64,000 nucleotides of DNA from Tanypteryx hageni (GCA_028673005.1 CM054115.1:4137501-4201500), one strand, 5' to 3'; shown: positions 22,781-33,296, counted from the first letter of the stretch. A program made the numbers and translations. The notes: generated by a model not told the origin, from the letters alone.

Positions 22781-23208
22781 TATCATCATCATAGGTAGTC
22801 TGTTGATAGACAGGTCTGTGATTATTCATGGTTAAACCTGGTTCTCCACATACTCCTATTTTCCGCTGTCCTCTTCATATCTTGATTACTCTCTTTCCCT
22901 TTCAAATCGTCTATCAGCTGAAACCTTTTCCTACCTCTTTCCCTTTTTCCATCTAGTTTTCCTTCTAACATGACTTTAATCATACTCTCTCTCCTCAGGT
23001 AATGTTCAACCCAGTTTCCTTTCCTTTTTCTTATAGTCTATATTGTCATTCGCTTCTCTTCTACTCTTCGTAGCACTTCATTGTTTTTCATCCTAACTGT
23101 CCATTTTATCTTCAGCATTCGCCTCCAAGTCTACATTTCAAAGCTTTCCAAGTATTTGATGCCATTTTTCCTTAGCATCAATGTTTCTGCCCCATACAAA
23201 GTTCTCTC
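22780..23208 (-). pseudogene. RTE-like LINE, C-terminal end and 3' tail
   Basis: The minus strand reads (with stops) YGAETLMLRKNGIKYLESFE, TWRRMLKIKWTVRMKN, EVLRRVEEKRMTI, RKRKGNWVEHYLRRESM, EGKLDGKRERGRKR and, last, MKRTAENRSMWR. It ends in a short ATGATGATGATATATA-type tail. This is the region after the reverse transcriptase in RTE-type LINEs, and it starts just where the LINE at 14306-15512 is cut off. Severely 5' truncated. Confidence 0.7.
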
Positions 23209-23400
23209 TCTGTAGCTGAAGAAGGAGTAGTTCCGAAAGCTTTACGTTTGTGATGTTTCTTTGTTTTTGTGTTATTTTACGTGTGTCGCTTCGACATCCC
23301 CGGGGCCTCGCCAACCTGAAGTCGTCTGATTGGTGAGTGCTCACTGGGTTTCCTCATCCCAACACCTTGTTGACATCCATATATTCATTTTACCTTTCCT
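23209..23400 (+). repeat. Possible Penelope-type terminal fragment
   Basis: CTGAAGAAGGAGTAGTTCC followed by GAAAGC (23216-23239) has the CTGANGA-stem-GAAA pattern of a degenerate hammerhead-like motif (short GGA/TCC stem). It is followed by a TCGCTTCGACATCCCCGGGG stretch unlike its AT-rich neighbours. Only the pattern supports this. Confidence 0.25.
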
Positions 23401-23410
23401 TTTCCGTAAG

Positions 23411-23471
<61 letters not shown>
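23411..23471. repeat. (TA)n microsatellite
   Basis: About 60 bp of pure TA repeat. It separates the LINE tail region from the inverted-repeat complex that follows. ORFs read through it are artefacts. Confidence 0.95.
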
Positions 23472-23474
<3 letters not shown>

Positions 23475-23905
23475 AAACAAAGTTATGGCATGAATTTTAA
23501 AATAGTCGTAGCTCAAGAGGCGGAAAAAACGAACAATATTCAAGCTTCGAAAAAGTATGTTGTTCTTGAAGTAAATATACCTGACTCTATGTACAGTTTT
23601 CCTGACAAATGTAATGTGGGGGATGTAATGGAAACCCAAGCATACTCTACATTCTAGCATTTTAATTCGACACATTTTAATGTTATTATTATTAAAAAAG
23701 TGTGCTGGTTAAGTAAATGAATAAATATATATACTCTTTATAAACTTAGCTCTTTTAACACTGATTTTATTGTTAGTCTTACTGTAACAAATGAGCGAGT
23801 TTAAAAGGAATATCAGTAACTATTTTTCCTTTTCCCTCAATTTGCATTTTCCCTCAATTTACACTTTTTTTTCCAGGTTCCTAGAAAAGTGTAGATAAGG
23901 GGTGT
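23472..23905 (+). repeat. Left arm of a large inverted pair
   Basis: This 430 bp segment is the approximate reverse complement of 24763-25200. Shared blocks include TAGTCGTAGCTCAAGAGG, TTCGAAAAAGTATG, CATTTTAATTCG, AACAAATGAGCGAGTTTAAAAG, CTAGAAAAGTGTA and CCCTCAATTTGCA. No protein family was recognised in either arm. Confidence 0.7.
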
Positions 23906-23942
23906 GTTTGTGTATATAGTATATAGCTGCTTCTTAAGGAGG

Positions 23943-23946
<4 letters not shown>

Positions 23947-24011
<65 letters not shown>

Positions 24012-24056
24012 CATATATACATATACATACACATACATACATACACACACGCACAT

Positions 24057-24105
<49 letters not shown>
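23947..24105. repeat. Compound (TA)n/(CA)n/(CATA)n microsatellite
   Basis: About 160 bp of alternating TA, CATA and CA repeats, directly abutting the palindromic element at 24106. The ORFs here are low-complexity Tyr-Ile artefacts. Confidence 0.95.
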
Positions 24106-24107
<2 letters not shown>

Positions 24108-24515
24108 GTAAAACCCTGATTTAATGTTCCCGCATTTAGTGAAATCCCGGATTTAGTGAAGATTTTTTCAGGTCCCGACAATAGCTCCATATAAACAATG
24201 TATTATTTTCCCGCATTTAGTGAAACCCGATTTAGTGAAAAACCCGCATTTAGTGAAAAAATATTATGCACTCGTACTTCAATTTTTATTTGACGCTTCC
24301 CGCATTTAGTAAACTTTTTTATGTGCAAAAAGAAATCACAAAAGAAACATATTGTACGTAAAAATTACGATATATACGATTTTCACTAAATCGAGTTTCA
24401 CTAAATGCGGGAAAATAATACATTGTTTATATGGAGCTATTGTCGGGACCTGAAAAAATCTTCACTAAATCCGGGATTTCACTAAATGCGGGAACATTAA
24501 ATCGGGGTTTTACTG
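24106..24515. mobile_element. Palindromic fold-back MITE with pogo-like ends
   Basis: It starts CAGTAAAACCCTGATTTAAT and ends with the inverse ATTAAATCGGGGTTTTACTG before TA (24516-24517). The two arms (24106-24241 and 24380-24515, 136 nt each) are almost identical in inverse. They contain repeated CCCGCATTTAGTGAAA words and surround a ~138 bp centre. CAGT ends and the TA flank on the right fit Tc1/mariner/pogo. The left flank is (CA)n. Confidence 0.8.
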
Positions 24516-24702
24516 TATTCTTAAAATTGCAAATTTTAGGTAATGTTTTACTCCAATATTTTTCCATAAGGAAAGAAAGAAAATTGGTCCAGAGGCGAAA
24601 TATTTTGAATTAAAAAAAATATCAAATAATGAAATATCTATCTGAAAAATTAATGTCTTTCAAGGTGAGATGAAATGCTTGCAGAGTGCACGCACCTTCT
24701 AC

Positions 24703-24710
<8 letters not shown>

Positions 24711-24762
<52 letters not shown>
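24711..24762. repeat. (TA)n microsatellite
   Basis: Short GT then TA repeat directly before the right arm of the inverted pair. Confidence 0.95.
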
Positions 24763-24767
<5 letters not shown>

Positions 24768-25200
24768 AAAACCCTTTATTTACACTTTTCTAGGGACCTG
24801 GGAAAGAAGTTTAAATTGCAGGAAAGTGCAAATTGAGGGAAAAGGAAGAATAGCTAAACCGATTTTACTTTTAAACTCGCTCATTTGTTACATTAAGACT
24901 AACAATAAAATAAGTGTTAAAAAGCTCAGTTTATAATAAGTATATCTATCTATTCAGTTACTTAACCAGTACGCTTTTTAATGATAGTAATATTAAAATA
25001 TATGCCGAATTAAAATGCTAGTATAGTATGTTTTTGGGTTTCCATTGCATTCTCCATATTACATCTGTCTGGAAAATTGTACATAGACATAGGTATATTT
25101 ACTTCAGGAACATCATACTTTTTCGAAGCTGGAATAGTGTTCATTTTTTCCACCTCTTGAGCTACGACTATTTAAAAATCATGTTATAACTTCGGATTCC
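24763..25200 (-). repeat. Right arm of the large inverted pair
   Basis: Inverse of 23472-23905. It begins CAATAAAACCCTTTATTTAC, similar to the pogo-like CAGTAAAACCC terminus, so each arm may be a degenerate element of the same group. The element may extend to about 25570 (TTGGGACAATACGGTA). Confidence 0.65.
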
Positions 25201-25699
25201 TGTTAACCTGGGATTTGGAAGAACTTTTTTTTCAACATGATCAACATCCTTTTTGTCACCCATTGTTAAAATAATGGATGGGTAAAAACTCGCTAAGGTA
25301 GATACAAAGAATATGCCGATGCACTGATAACTTCAATTCAATGACTAATGTGGGGCTCAGCTGCCGACAGAACTCGGATCTATTTTCACCTCAGATGCTT
25401 TTCAAGTACGTTGTAATATGTACGCCTAATGTGTTTACAATGTAACAAGTATTTTGTATCACTTAACAGATGTGTGGAATGTACGGTGATTTTTTGGAAC
25501 ACGATTTTACAATCTTTAAAAATGTAATTTTCTGGAAAAAACATCACGTTATATTTGGGACAATACGGTAATTTAAATTACTGCAAATTAACTTAAGTTA
25601 AATAGAAATTAACTCCTTAACCGTAAAATTCAAAGTTAGAGACACACAATGAAAAACGGGAAAGAAAGGAAGGAAAAGGCAAAAGACGATGAAAATTAT

Positions 25700-26090
25700 A
25701 AACTTACAGGTTTAGGGGTTGTTACTCCACGCCAGGGACCTGATGTCACTCACACATTCACTCACTCAATCGCACGAACACTAACCCTAAGGGTGGAAAG
25801 GAAGCGGGACCGGGTTTGCGAGAAATTACTCTGCGCCAGGGACCCAAAAAAATCACACCGTTGCTAGAAGGTTTGTGAGTCAGTACGATCGCGACAGGGA
25901 CCTACTAAGCAACCACATGCACACGTACACGCCAAGAGGTAAAGGGAAAAAATTAAAGGGGGAAGGAAAGGGGAAATAATACTAGGTTTACGGGAGATTA
26001 AACTATGCCAGGGACCTAGTATCATACACAGCGGCCTGTAGGTTTATGTGCCTTCCAGCAACGACAGGTACCTAACAGGCAAAACAATCG
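25700..26090. repeat. Irregular tandem repeat with CCAGGGACC motif
   Basis: The word CCAGGGACC or a near form appears at 25732, 25836, 25894, 26008 and 26063. A longer unit (GGTTTRSGGGAGATTA-type lead, CCAGGGACC, then about 55 bp, then CGACAGGGACCTA) repeats at about 25812 and 25982, a period near 170 bp. It lies next to the 3' end of PLE1 and is probably part of its terminal repeat. Confidence 0.55.
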
Positions 26091-26156
26091 AGCATGCAAG
26101 CACTCGAATACACGCACACAAGATCTCTAAAGATGAGGTAAACGTACTAAATACGT

Positions 26157-26184
26157 ATTTCGAGAGCAATGCTCTCATCATCAG
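26157..26184 (-). ncRNA. Hammerhead-ribozyme-like core in PLE1
   Basis: On the minus strand CTGATGAT is followed by a perfect 6 bp stem GAGAGC/GCTCTC with loop ATT, then GAAAT, the arrangement of a hammerhead core with stem II. Downstream ATACGTA/TACGTTT could form stem III and leaves a permitted A at the cleavage position. A good stem I was not found. Penelope-like elements are known to carry such ribozymes in their terminal repeats. Confidence 0.5.
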
Positions 26185-26279
26185 TAGCTGATGTGTAATG
26201 AGGGGTGGGAGTGTTGTAGGCGGTATTTATATGCTTATGTGCTGAAGTGAAAGGGAGGGAAAGAGGTTCAGCCGTTACA

Positions 26280-26974
26280 AGGTACAGAGGTAAAGGGGGA
26301 TCGGGCCGCAGTAGTTATTCATAATGAAATTTTTGTTTCTGTTTATGTGTATGCTTTTGTGTGTGTCTAGTTTGTTTTGGTTGGTTACAGATTTTACAAG
26401 TGTTAGGTTTTCTATCGTTATTGGATGGTGGTGTTCTTGGATATGTGTTGCTACACTAGAGTTGTTTAATCTGTTGTGTTTAAAATGAGCTATGTGTTCT
26501 TTGAAGCGTGTTTCTATCTTATGTTTTGTTTGTCCAATATATATTTTGTCGCATCCTCAACAAGATATTTTTTATATGCCGGATTTGTGTAAAGAAGGAA
26601 TTGTCTTTTGGGTTGTGTAATAAATTGGAGAGTTTATTGTTGTTAACAAAGACTCTTATATTGAATTTTGAGAAGATGTTGTGTAGTTTGTTGGTGAGCC
26701 CAGGAGCGAAGGGGATTTTAATGTATTTTGTGTCTGTGGGGGAAGTGTCAGTTAGTGTTGTGTGCGTTTTTACATGGAGCCTATGTTTATGTTTACATAG
26801 GATGTTTTCGATCATTTCGGTGTCGTATCTGTTGCCTTTTGCACAGTTCTTAATGTGTGTGAGTTCTTTACGGTAATCAGATGGGGAGAGAGGCACGCGA
26901 AGAAGTCTATTGATCATGGAATGAAAAGGGGCCAATTTATGTGAGATGTGATAATTGGAATTAGATGGGATATA
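26280..26974 (-). pseudogene. PLE1 C-terminal part with GIY-YIG endonuclease
   Basis: The segment 26935-26519 reads LAPFHSMINRLLRVPLSPSD, the charged linker HIKNCAKGNRYD, a thumb-like part, and NILLRMRQNIYWTNK. The last is a shifted reading of the GIY-YIG start (GIYKISC, CDKIYIGQTKHKIETRFKEH in the neighbouring frame). That frame continues with HIQEHHHP and ends near LCTL-stop at about 26280. One frameshift therefore splits the nuclease. It is separated from the RT by the Tigger insertion. Confidence 0.75.
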
Positions 26975-27218
26975 CAGTCAAACTCGGCTATAACGAGTGC
27001 CACGGGACCGTTTAGTTTTGCTCGTTATAGCCGTTAATCTTAATATCCGTGAAGGCAAAAGCACACATGCGTATGGTGAAATAAGACATAAGAAGTAAAA
27101 GTGAATATATATACAGAAAGTTTATTTAGTAAATTTATGAAAAAACCTAAAAATGAGAATAAACTAGAAAATTTAAAGTAAACATACGTACATATAAAAT
27201 TTACTCACAGCTGCATCC

Positions 27219-28385
27219 TTAATCACTCCCCTTTTTAGAAAAATAACTTTGAATGGTAGCCTGTTTCATAGATTTCACTTTGAAGTCTCTTAAGTTTCCT
27301 CTTATTACACTTAGTGCACTAAAAACACCATCGGAAATGTCAATGTTTTCAAAAAAATCATTTAATGTTTCCACGGCATCCTGAGCTTGAGAGTAAGTTG
27401 GCACGGCTTTCATCGGGATTGTCTTTTCGAGACATTCAACATTGTCTTCATCACTGTCTGCTGTGTTTTGTACTGTCTCTATTATTTCACCCTCCATAGG
27501 AATTCCACTAGTAATCAAATCATCATCAACATGAACAAAATTGTCTATGTCATTGACATGGTCAAAATTCGCAATTCCGTTTTCTTTAAGCCATTCTGAT
27601 AGAGGTAGATCATCTTCATCAACGTTATGATTATCAATCAAAAATTCTCCCGATATTAAACCAGACTTTCGAAAACAGTTTATGATCGTTGTAGGTGAAA
27701 CATTGTCCCATGCATCTATATTAAATGAATTGCATCCAATACAGAGTCGTTGCCATCTAATTCAATTCAATCAACTGTAGAACAAAAAATCGTTTGAAAT
27801 GGCATTTAAAACTTTTAATTATCCCCATGTCCATTGGCTGCAAAATAGAAGTCGCGTTTGGAGGCTAAAACACCAGTTTTACATTGGATAACTCCTACAT
27901 ATGTGGGTGTGCAGGACAATTATCGACAACGAGTAAAATGTTTCTATTTTTCCTCCGTAACTCGTTGTTCCACTGACTTACATATTTCTGAAAAATATTG
28001 GAAGACATCCATGCCTTTTTATTAGCTGCATATTCAACAGGAAGCTTCTTGACATTTTTTAAACAACGTGGCTTTTGTGACTTACCAATAACAAAAAGTT
28101 TTTTTTTGTCAGTCCCATTTATGTTTGCACACATTAAAACTGTTAAACGATTCTTAGGTCTTTTGCCACCAACACATTTGTCACCTTTGAATTTAAACGT
28201 TGCATCAGGCATCATGTTGTAAAAACAGTCCAGTTTTGTCGGCATTGTAGATGTCTTCTTCTCTGTAACCTTTTCGACACTCCTCCCAAACACTTTTCAC
28301 CCATTCACTTGCCGTTTTTGAATCTGCTGACAGGGCCTCTCCACTCACTTTCGTATAAACAATGTTATGCCGATTTCCAGGAAGA
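27219..28385 (-). pseudogene. Tigger transposase lacking its DNA-binding domain
   Basis: Reading from 28385 in changing frames: HNIVYTKVSGEALSADSKTA, YNADKTGLF (first catalytic Asp, with Lys where Glu is usual), MPDATFKFKGDKCVGGKRPK, LTVLMCANINGTDKKKLFVI, GKSQKPRCLKN and LLVVDNCPAHP (second Asp). Then LQPMDMGIIKSFK (third) appears in a degraded stretch (27895-27780). An acidic C-terminus follows (27641-27219). The helix-turn-helix/CENP-B part expected upstream is absent; a GC-rich block occupies that place. Confidence 0.8.
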
Positions 28386-28389
28386 GTTA

Positions 28390-28770
28390 ATGAGGAGACG
28401 GATTAAACCTGGGATTTCCCACCTTTACGTGGGAAAGGGTGTTGGGTGCATTCGGCTGAGCGATGGGGGCGGGCGCCATTGTACATGCCCTCAGCCCCTT
28501 ACCCCCTTCCAAACACAACCTCCTGGCTGTAAAAGAGCTGGGGGTTGGGAGGAGAGGACAAAGGACCTCCGCGAGTGCTACTGTACCTGCAAGTTGGGAA
28601 TTCTCGATTCGGACGAAGGGATTATTTTTTAACAACAACGCCGCGGTCATTAGCCTCCCTGAGGGATAGGGTGTAGAGGCTTGACTCGAGAACACAAGGT
28701 TACATATCTTGGGTCACTAGGAGGATTGAAGGGGCTGACCGCCACCGCGTTTGAGACAGTGAGAAGTGGT
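28390..28770. other. GC-rich block replacing the Tigger DNA-binding region
   Basis: About 380 bp with clearly higher GC than its surroundings (GCGATGGGGGCGGGCGCC, CAGCCCCTTACCCCCTT, GACCGCCACCGCG). ORFs of about 100 codons exist on both strands but show no family I know. It lies between the transposase core and the right terminus, whose subterminal words TGCTCGATATATCCGTGAA repeat at about 28780-28820. Confidence 0.5.
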
Positions 28771-28922
28771 CAAAGTTTGCTCGATATATCCGTGAAGCGT
28801 GCTCGATATATACGTGAAATATTTGTATGTAAATGCTTGTAGACTTATATTGGAGGTAGCATTTGCTCACTAAAGCCGTGACCTCGTTACAACCGTGCTC
28901 GTTATAAACGAGTTTGACTGTA

Positions 28923-29790
28923 TCTATCGGTGTGTGTTGGTTTTCGGTAAATATTGAATTTTAACTTGTTGTTGTGTCTTGTTAATAATAAGTCTAGGAA
29001 GGGTAATGTGTTTTCTTTCTTTTTCGAGTGTTAATTTAATCGAGTCATATAGGTCATTTAGTTCTTGAAGGAAGCTAGTGATGTTGTATTTTGATGTGTC
29101 ATAAACTACGAATATGTTGTCAAAGTATCTAAACCAAGTTTTAGGGAAGTATGTGAATGTGGTTTTACAGTGTTTTTCGAAATTAATCAGGAATAAATTT
29201 GAAAGGAATGGTGACAGAGAATTTCCCATTGTTGTGCTCTGGTTTTGCTGGTATATGTTATTGTTTATTTGGAAGAAATTTTGTTTCATGCAAAGGCGTG
29301 TTAATAGGACGTATTCATCGACTGATTTTTGTGGTAAGTTTTGTTCTTTGAGCCAGGATTCAAAGAAATTGAATGTTACTTCTATTGGTGCGCTGGGAAA
29401 AAGGGACACAACATCGAACGAAACTAGAATTTCATTGTTTTTGAGGGTTAAGTTTTTAACTTCATTGATGAAATGGGTGTTATTTATAATAAGCGACTCT
29501 TGAGTAAGAGGCCATTGTTTGAACTGTTCATTTAGCCATTGGGAAATTTTGTATGTAGGAAAGTTGATGGCAGAGACAATAGGTCTGAGGGGGATGTCTT
29601 TTTTATGTATTTTTGGGAGGCAGTAGATCCTAGGGATTATAGGGTTTGAGATGTGAAGTTGGGTTTGGAGTTTTATCTTGATTATTGTGGTACAAGTTTT
29701 TAAGGTGTTTTTTGTGTCTATGATCATCCTGTTTAGGGGGTTCTTGGGGATTTTTGTGTAGGGTCCTTCTTTTAACATAGTAGTGACCGT
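28923..29790 (-). pseudogene. PLE1 reverse transcriptase
   Basis: A 284-codon open stretch encodes Penelope-type RT blocks: IPRIYCLPKIHKKDIPLRPI, NNEILVSFDVVSLFPSAP (block with first catalytic Asp), STTMGNSLSPFLSNLFL, and the catalytic box region WFRYFDNIFVVYD. There the usual YxDD second Asp is Asn (YFDN), so activity is doubtful even apart from the split. It then runs through KHITLPRLIINK to QYLPKTNTHR, where the Tigger begins. The N-terminal region is missing (5' truncation). Confidence 0.85.
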
Positions 29791-29799
29791 TTCATAGTA

Positions 29800-30236
29800 T
29801 TATATACTTAAATTTAATTACAAACTGTGGAAGCCAAGGGGCAGAGTTTGAGTGGGAAGGGTAAAAATATGATAGAGCCATACTTGAACATCTTTTCAAT
29901 AGCATTCATACTTGGTTCAAAGGGTAAATAGCTTACCTAAATAGTATTTTCATATCTAGGTGCACTGTTTATGCTCTGTTAGTGTGATTTACATACGAGG
30001 TTTTGAAGTTGTCACCCAAAAGAGTTCATATGTACGTATTTCCATCTCTAAGTAAACTGTTCATGATTAGCATTGTTGCACCCATTAAAGCGAGTGCTGT
30101 TTTGAAAAGGAGGAGTTCATATTTCTGCCTCTAGGGGTGCTGTTCCTACTCTGCCGCCGTTTTCGAAATCTTCGTCCAAAATTGTTCTGATTTTTTTGCA
30201 AAGCTAAGCCAAAAAATGTTAAAAACTGTTGAGAAT
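29800..30236. other. Non-coding stretch, no clear feature
   Basis: AGGTTTTGAAGTTGTCACCC near 29999 hints at a further miniature element end but has no partner I could find. Confidence 0.35.
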
Positions 30237-30432
30237 CGCATGCTAAATTCTTTAAAAAAATCGGAAATTTTAACAAAATGGCGTGAATAGCGGGAAAACT
30301 TTAAATGAAATAGTGTAAATACAGGGTTTTACTTACATTGGAGTCATAAGAAAATTGACGGTACCTAAAAGAAATGTTATAAATAGCTGGAAAACATACA
30401 TTCCAATAACGTATATACGAGGTTTTACTGTA
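30237..30432 (+). repeat. Dispersed miniature-element fragment, copy 2, with pogo-like terminus
   Basis: Homologous to 15570-15775. It ends ACGTATATACGAGGTTTTACTG then TA (30431-30432); inverted, this is the CAGTAAAACC terminus seen in other pogo-like elements here. The opposite end was not identified. Confidence 0.6.
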
Positions 30433-30955
30433 TATATACATACATGCTATAGGATGTTTGGAATGCTTCCTGTCGACAAAATACATAGCTAAACATGGAC
30501 ATTCTGAATGAGCTAAGGAAAAATCCCTGTAATGTCCCATCCTGCGTTTTGACATATTTTTGGGGAAAAAGTGTGGGTATTAGATGAGCAAATAAAGTAT
30601 TTATCTTATTATTAATTTGGTCATTTTGGATTATTTTTGTCCTCTAAACTAAACTTTTTCTCTGGGATTTAAAGAGGTATGTTTAAATCATTGTTTACCA
30701 TTTCAAATGTGCCAATACATGAAATAATAATCATTTAAGAGGTTAATAATAGTAATGATTTGAAAGGAAAAATATCGTAATGCTGTCATAAAAAAATATT
30801 TATCAAAAGATAATTTGAAAATGAATCTAAAAGTTGACTATAATGAGATGTAACATTATATATCTCACAATGTTGGAAAGTGTCCCTTTTTAGTGCTATT
30901 CGTCATTGCTGAAAAGCACTATTCCCTTCGTTATGTTCGTCCGTCCATATGCATA
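30433..30955. other. Non-coding, no feature supported
   Basis: AT-rich. A possible repeat lead-in TATGCATATATCAGGGAAGAATTG begins just before the tandem array. Confidence 0.35.
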
Positions 30956-31750
30956 TATCAGGGAAGAATTGGCTAAAACGATTTCAACCAAATTTGGTGT
31001 ACACAGTATTCACATAAATTAATGACCAAATGACATATTTGGACAGAATTGACTAAGCAGGGAAGCCACAATTGCAGTTTAACTTTTTTGTAATTATGAA
31101 TTTGGAAGGAGTTGGCGGAACTGATTTCAACGAAATTTTGTATTAAGGAGGTATGCAACATAAAAAATCAAAATCAAGATGTTTAGTATAGATTTACAAA
31201 TCAGGGCTGCCACAATACAAGTAATGAAAATTTTCTTTTTACAAATATTTGTGTTGAACTCCCCTCATCAATTTTAACCAAATTTAATATTTATAATTTA
31301 CACATATACAAAATCATTATAGCATATTTGGACAGGATCAACCAAACAGGGGTGCCACAATTATAAATTAAACTCTTTCAGTAATTATGGATTTGGAAGG
31401 AATTTTGCTGAGCAGATTTCAACTAAATTTTATATATAAGATTTGTACAACATACCATAATGAAATCAATATGTTTATTTATAGAGAATTGACTTGATGG
31501 ATTTTAACCAAATATGGTATATATAATCTTATGTAAATAAATAACCAAAATATCATATTTGAATCGGGTTGACTAAACAGAGCTACCACAATATCAAAGT
31601 TAGAATTTACTGTAATTATGAATTAGGAAGGTATTGGTTGAACCAATTTCAAAAAGAAATTTTGTTTGTAGGATGAGTATAGAATGACATAACGAAATGA
31701 ACATATTTAGAATGGATCTAAAAAACAAGGCTACCACAATATCAGGAAAA
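30956..31750. repeat. Degenerate tandem array, ~140-150 bp unit
   Basis: Two marker words alternate. TTTCAACCAAATTT-like words lie at about 30985, 31123, 31276, 31418, 31502 and 31648. GCTGCCACAAT-like words lie at about 31067, 31205, 31350, 31583 and 31731. Most intervals are 140-150 bp and one is longer. The array is non-coding. Confidence 0.6.
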
Positions 31751-32499
31751 AATTATTTTCTGATTTGAAAGCAATTACATTAGTATACAATTATACTATG
31801 CTGAATTTGATGAAAAGCACTTCTGTACCATGGGAAACCCGTGTACATCCCTACTTGTTTGATATTTTGTATCATGCATTACCACTTTTTGTAAAAGAAG
31901 TTCATAAGAAAGCTTGTAGCTATTTGGTAGTGAAGAGATGTTCCAAGAGAATGAGCCATGAGATAGTTTCAGTAAAATACATGGGTTGTTCCTTTTCATC
32001 ATCATCTTAAGTTTATAGGTTCAATTCCAGCTACGTTTATTTTCTCCATTTGATTAACACTGATATGAGTGTAGTATGTTAATCATTTGCATTTTTAAAT
32101 TACTTAGAATTGTGGTATGAACTCTGGATTTGGATGGTAAAGTCACCCCATTTGAGAGTCCAATGCTTCTATTATGGGAATAGTTTAATGTTATACATAT
32201 ATGCTTACTTGGTGTGTTTTCTGTTTGCCGTGTTTTTTAAGTACATAACTAACATTCAATAGTTTTATATGCATCACATCATATGTATCTATGACTACCT
32301 AGTGTGTATTTTCCATTTGTCATTTTTTACTTTCTCATATACGTAGTATATTGAGCAAGTAATGTAATCGTGAAAAAATTTGACTTAGAGATTTTGATTG
32401 AAATAAATGTTTTAGGTGTCCCTGAGTCCATAAAAGTGGTTTATGCCGTTTCATCTGTCCATTTGTCGGTCTGTTCATGGTTCTAGGGCCCAAACAGGT

Positions 32500-33115
32500 A
32501 CATAAAATCGAATGATATATCGTATTTATGCAATATATCATCTTTTGCAGACCCTTATTTGATAAAAATGATTTTGCACAAAAAATAAAGGGCAGTTTAC
32601 TCTTGGTGATTTTTAGAAAAAATTGATTTACTCAAATATAGTCCTAAGGAAATTGATTAAAATCAATCACATTGTAGAGCCTGATGTCACAAATAATACT
32701 GTGTAAGCCATATGTCTCAAAAAATCACTATATGACATCCAGTGACATTACAATGTATGCTAAGCTACCTTACCTAAGCCTTAAGACACCACACCTCCCC
32801 CGCGATCCACTCAAAATCTTACTACAGCCTTGACGGTTAAACTAAATTGAATGATATCTCATATTTGTGGCTAATATCATTCATAACAGACAATCTAAAG
32901 AGATGAACGATATTGTGCAACAATTAACGGTACTTTATTCTTAGATATTTTGAAACAAAATTCAATTTACTCAAAAATGGCTATAAGGATTTTGATCAAA
33001 CTCCATCCAATCGTAAAACCTGATGTCACAAATAATACTAACTAAGCCACATGTCCAAAAATAATACTATATATCATCCAGTGGCATTAAAATATTTGCT
33101 AAACTACGGTTAACT
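32500..33115. repeat. Two-copy tandem repeat, ~339 bp period
   Basis: CCTGATGTCACAAATAATACT occurs at 32680 and 33019. Flanking blocks match in the same order (GATTTACTCAAATA..., GGAAATTGATTAAAATC / GGATTTTGATCAAACTC, AAGCCATATGTC / AAGCCACATGTC, ATGACATCCAGTG / ATATCATCCAGTG, GAATGATATATCG / GAATGATATCTCA). Confidence 0.75.
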
Positions 33116-33296
33116 TTAATTTATAAACATTTTTCTTTTATAGGAGTATACAGTTGACCAATTGATTGTATATACGTATATGATAAAGTTTGTGCAATGT
33201 ATATTGTGCCATTTATTTTAGATGACATTCCATATATAAGATTATATATATATATCATGCTGAGAGGAATAGCTACATTTTTGAGGGGTTAGTGAG

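Larger units (their letters stand above)
26975..28920 (-). mobile_element. Tigger/pogo transposon inserted in PLE1
   Basis: The ends are CAGTCAAACTCGGCTATAACGA (26975) and TCGTTATAAACGAGTTTGACTG (to 28920), inverted repeats of about 20 nt. TA lies outside each (26973-26974 and 28921-28922). Its minus-strand ORFs encode a DDE_1 transposase. It interrupts PLE1 between the RT and the Arg-Tyr-Ile-Pro-Ser linker region. Confidence 0.85.
26091..29790 (-). mobile_element. Penelope-like element PLE1, interrupted by a Tigger transposon
   Basis: Minus-strand order from 29778: reverse transcriptase (28924-29778), then, beyond the inserted Tigger (26975-28920), the RT thumb/linker and GIY-YIG endonuclease (26974 to about 26280), then a terminal segment with a hammerhead-like motif (26157-26184). 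The 5' end is truncated near 29790. No complete terminal repeat at the 5' side was seen. Confidence 0.8.

Noticed and set aside
23337..24190. ORFs of 70-117 codons rich in Tyr-Ile
   Set aside because: They are translations of (TA)n and (CATA)n microsatellites on both strands.
25812..25867. ACTAACCCTAAGGG words as telomeric repeat
   Set aside because: Only one isolated CCCTAA-like word; no array.
28387..28695. Overlapping ~100-codon ORFs on both strands
   Set aside because: High GC makes stops rare here; neither reading shows family motifs.
28924..29778. Long open RT frame as an active Penelope gene
   Set aside because: 5' truncated, cut off by a Tigger insertion, and with YFDN instead of a YxDD box.
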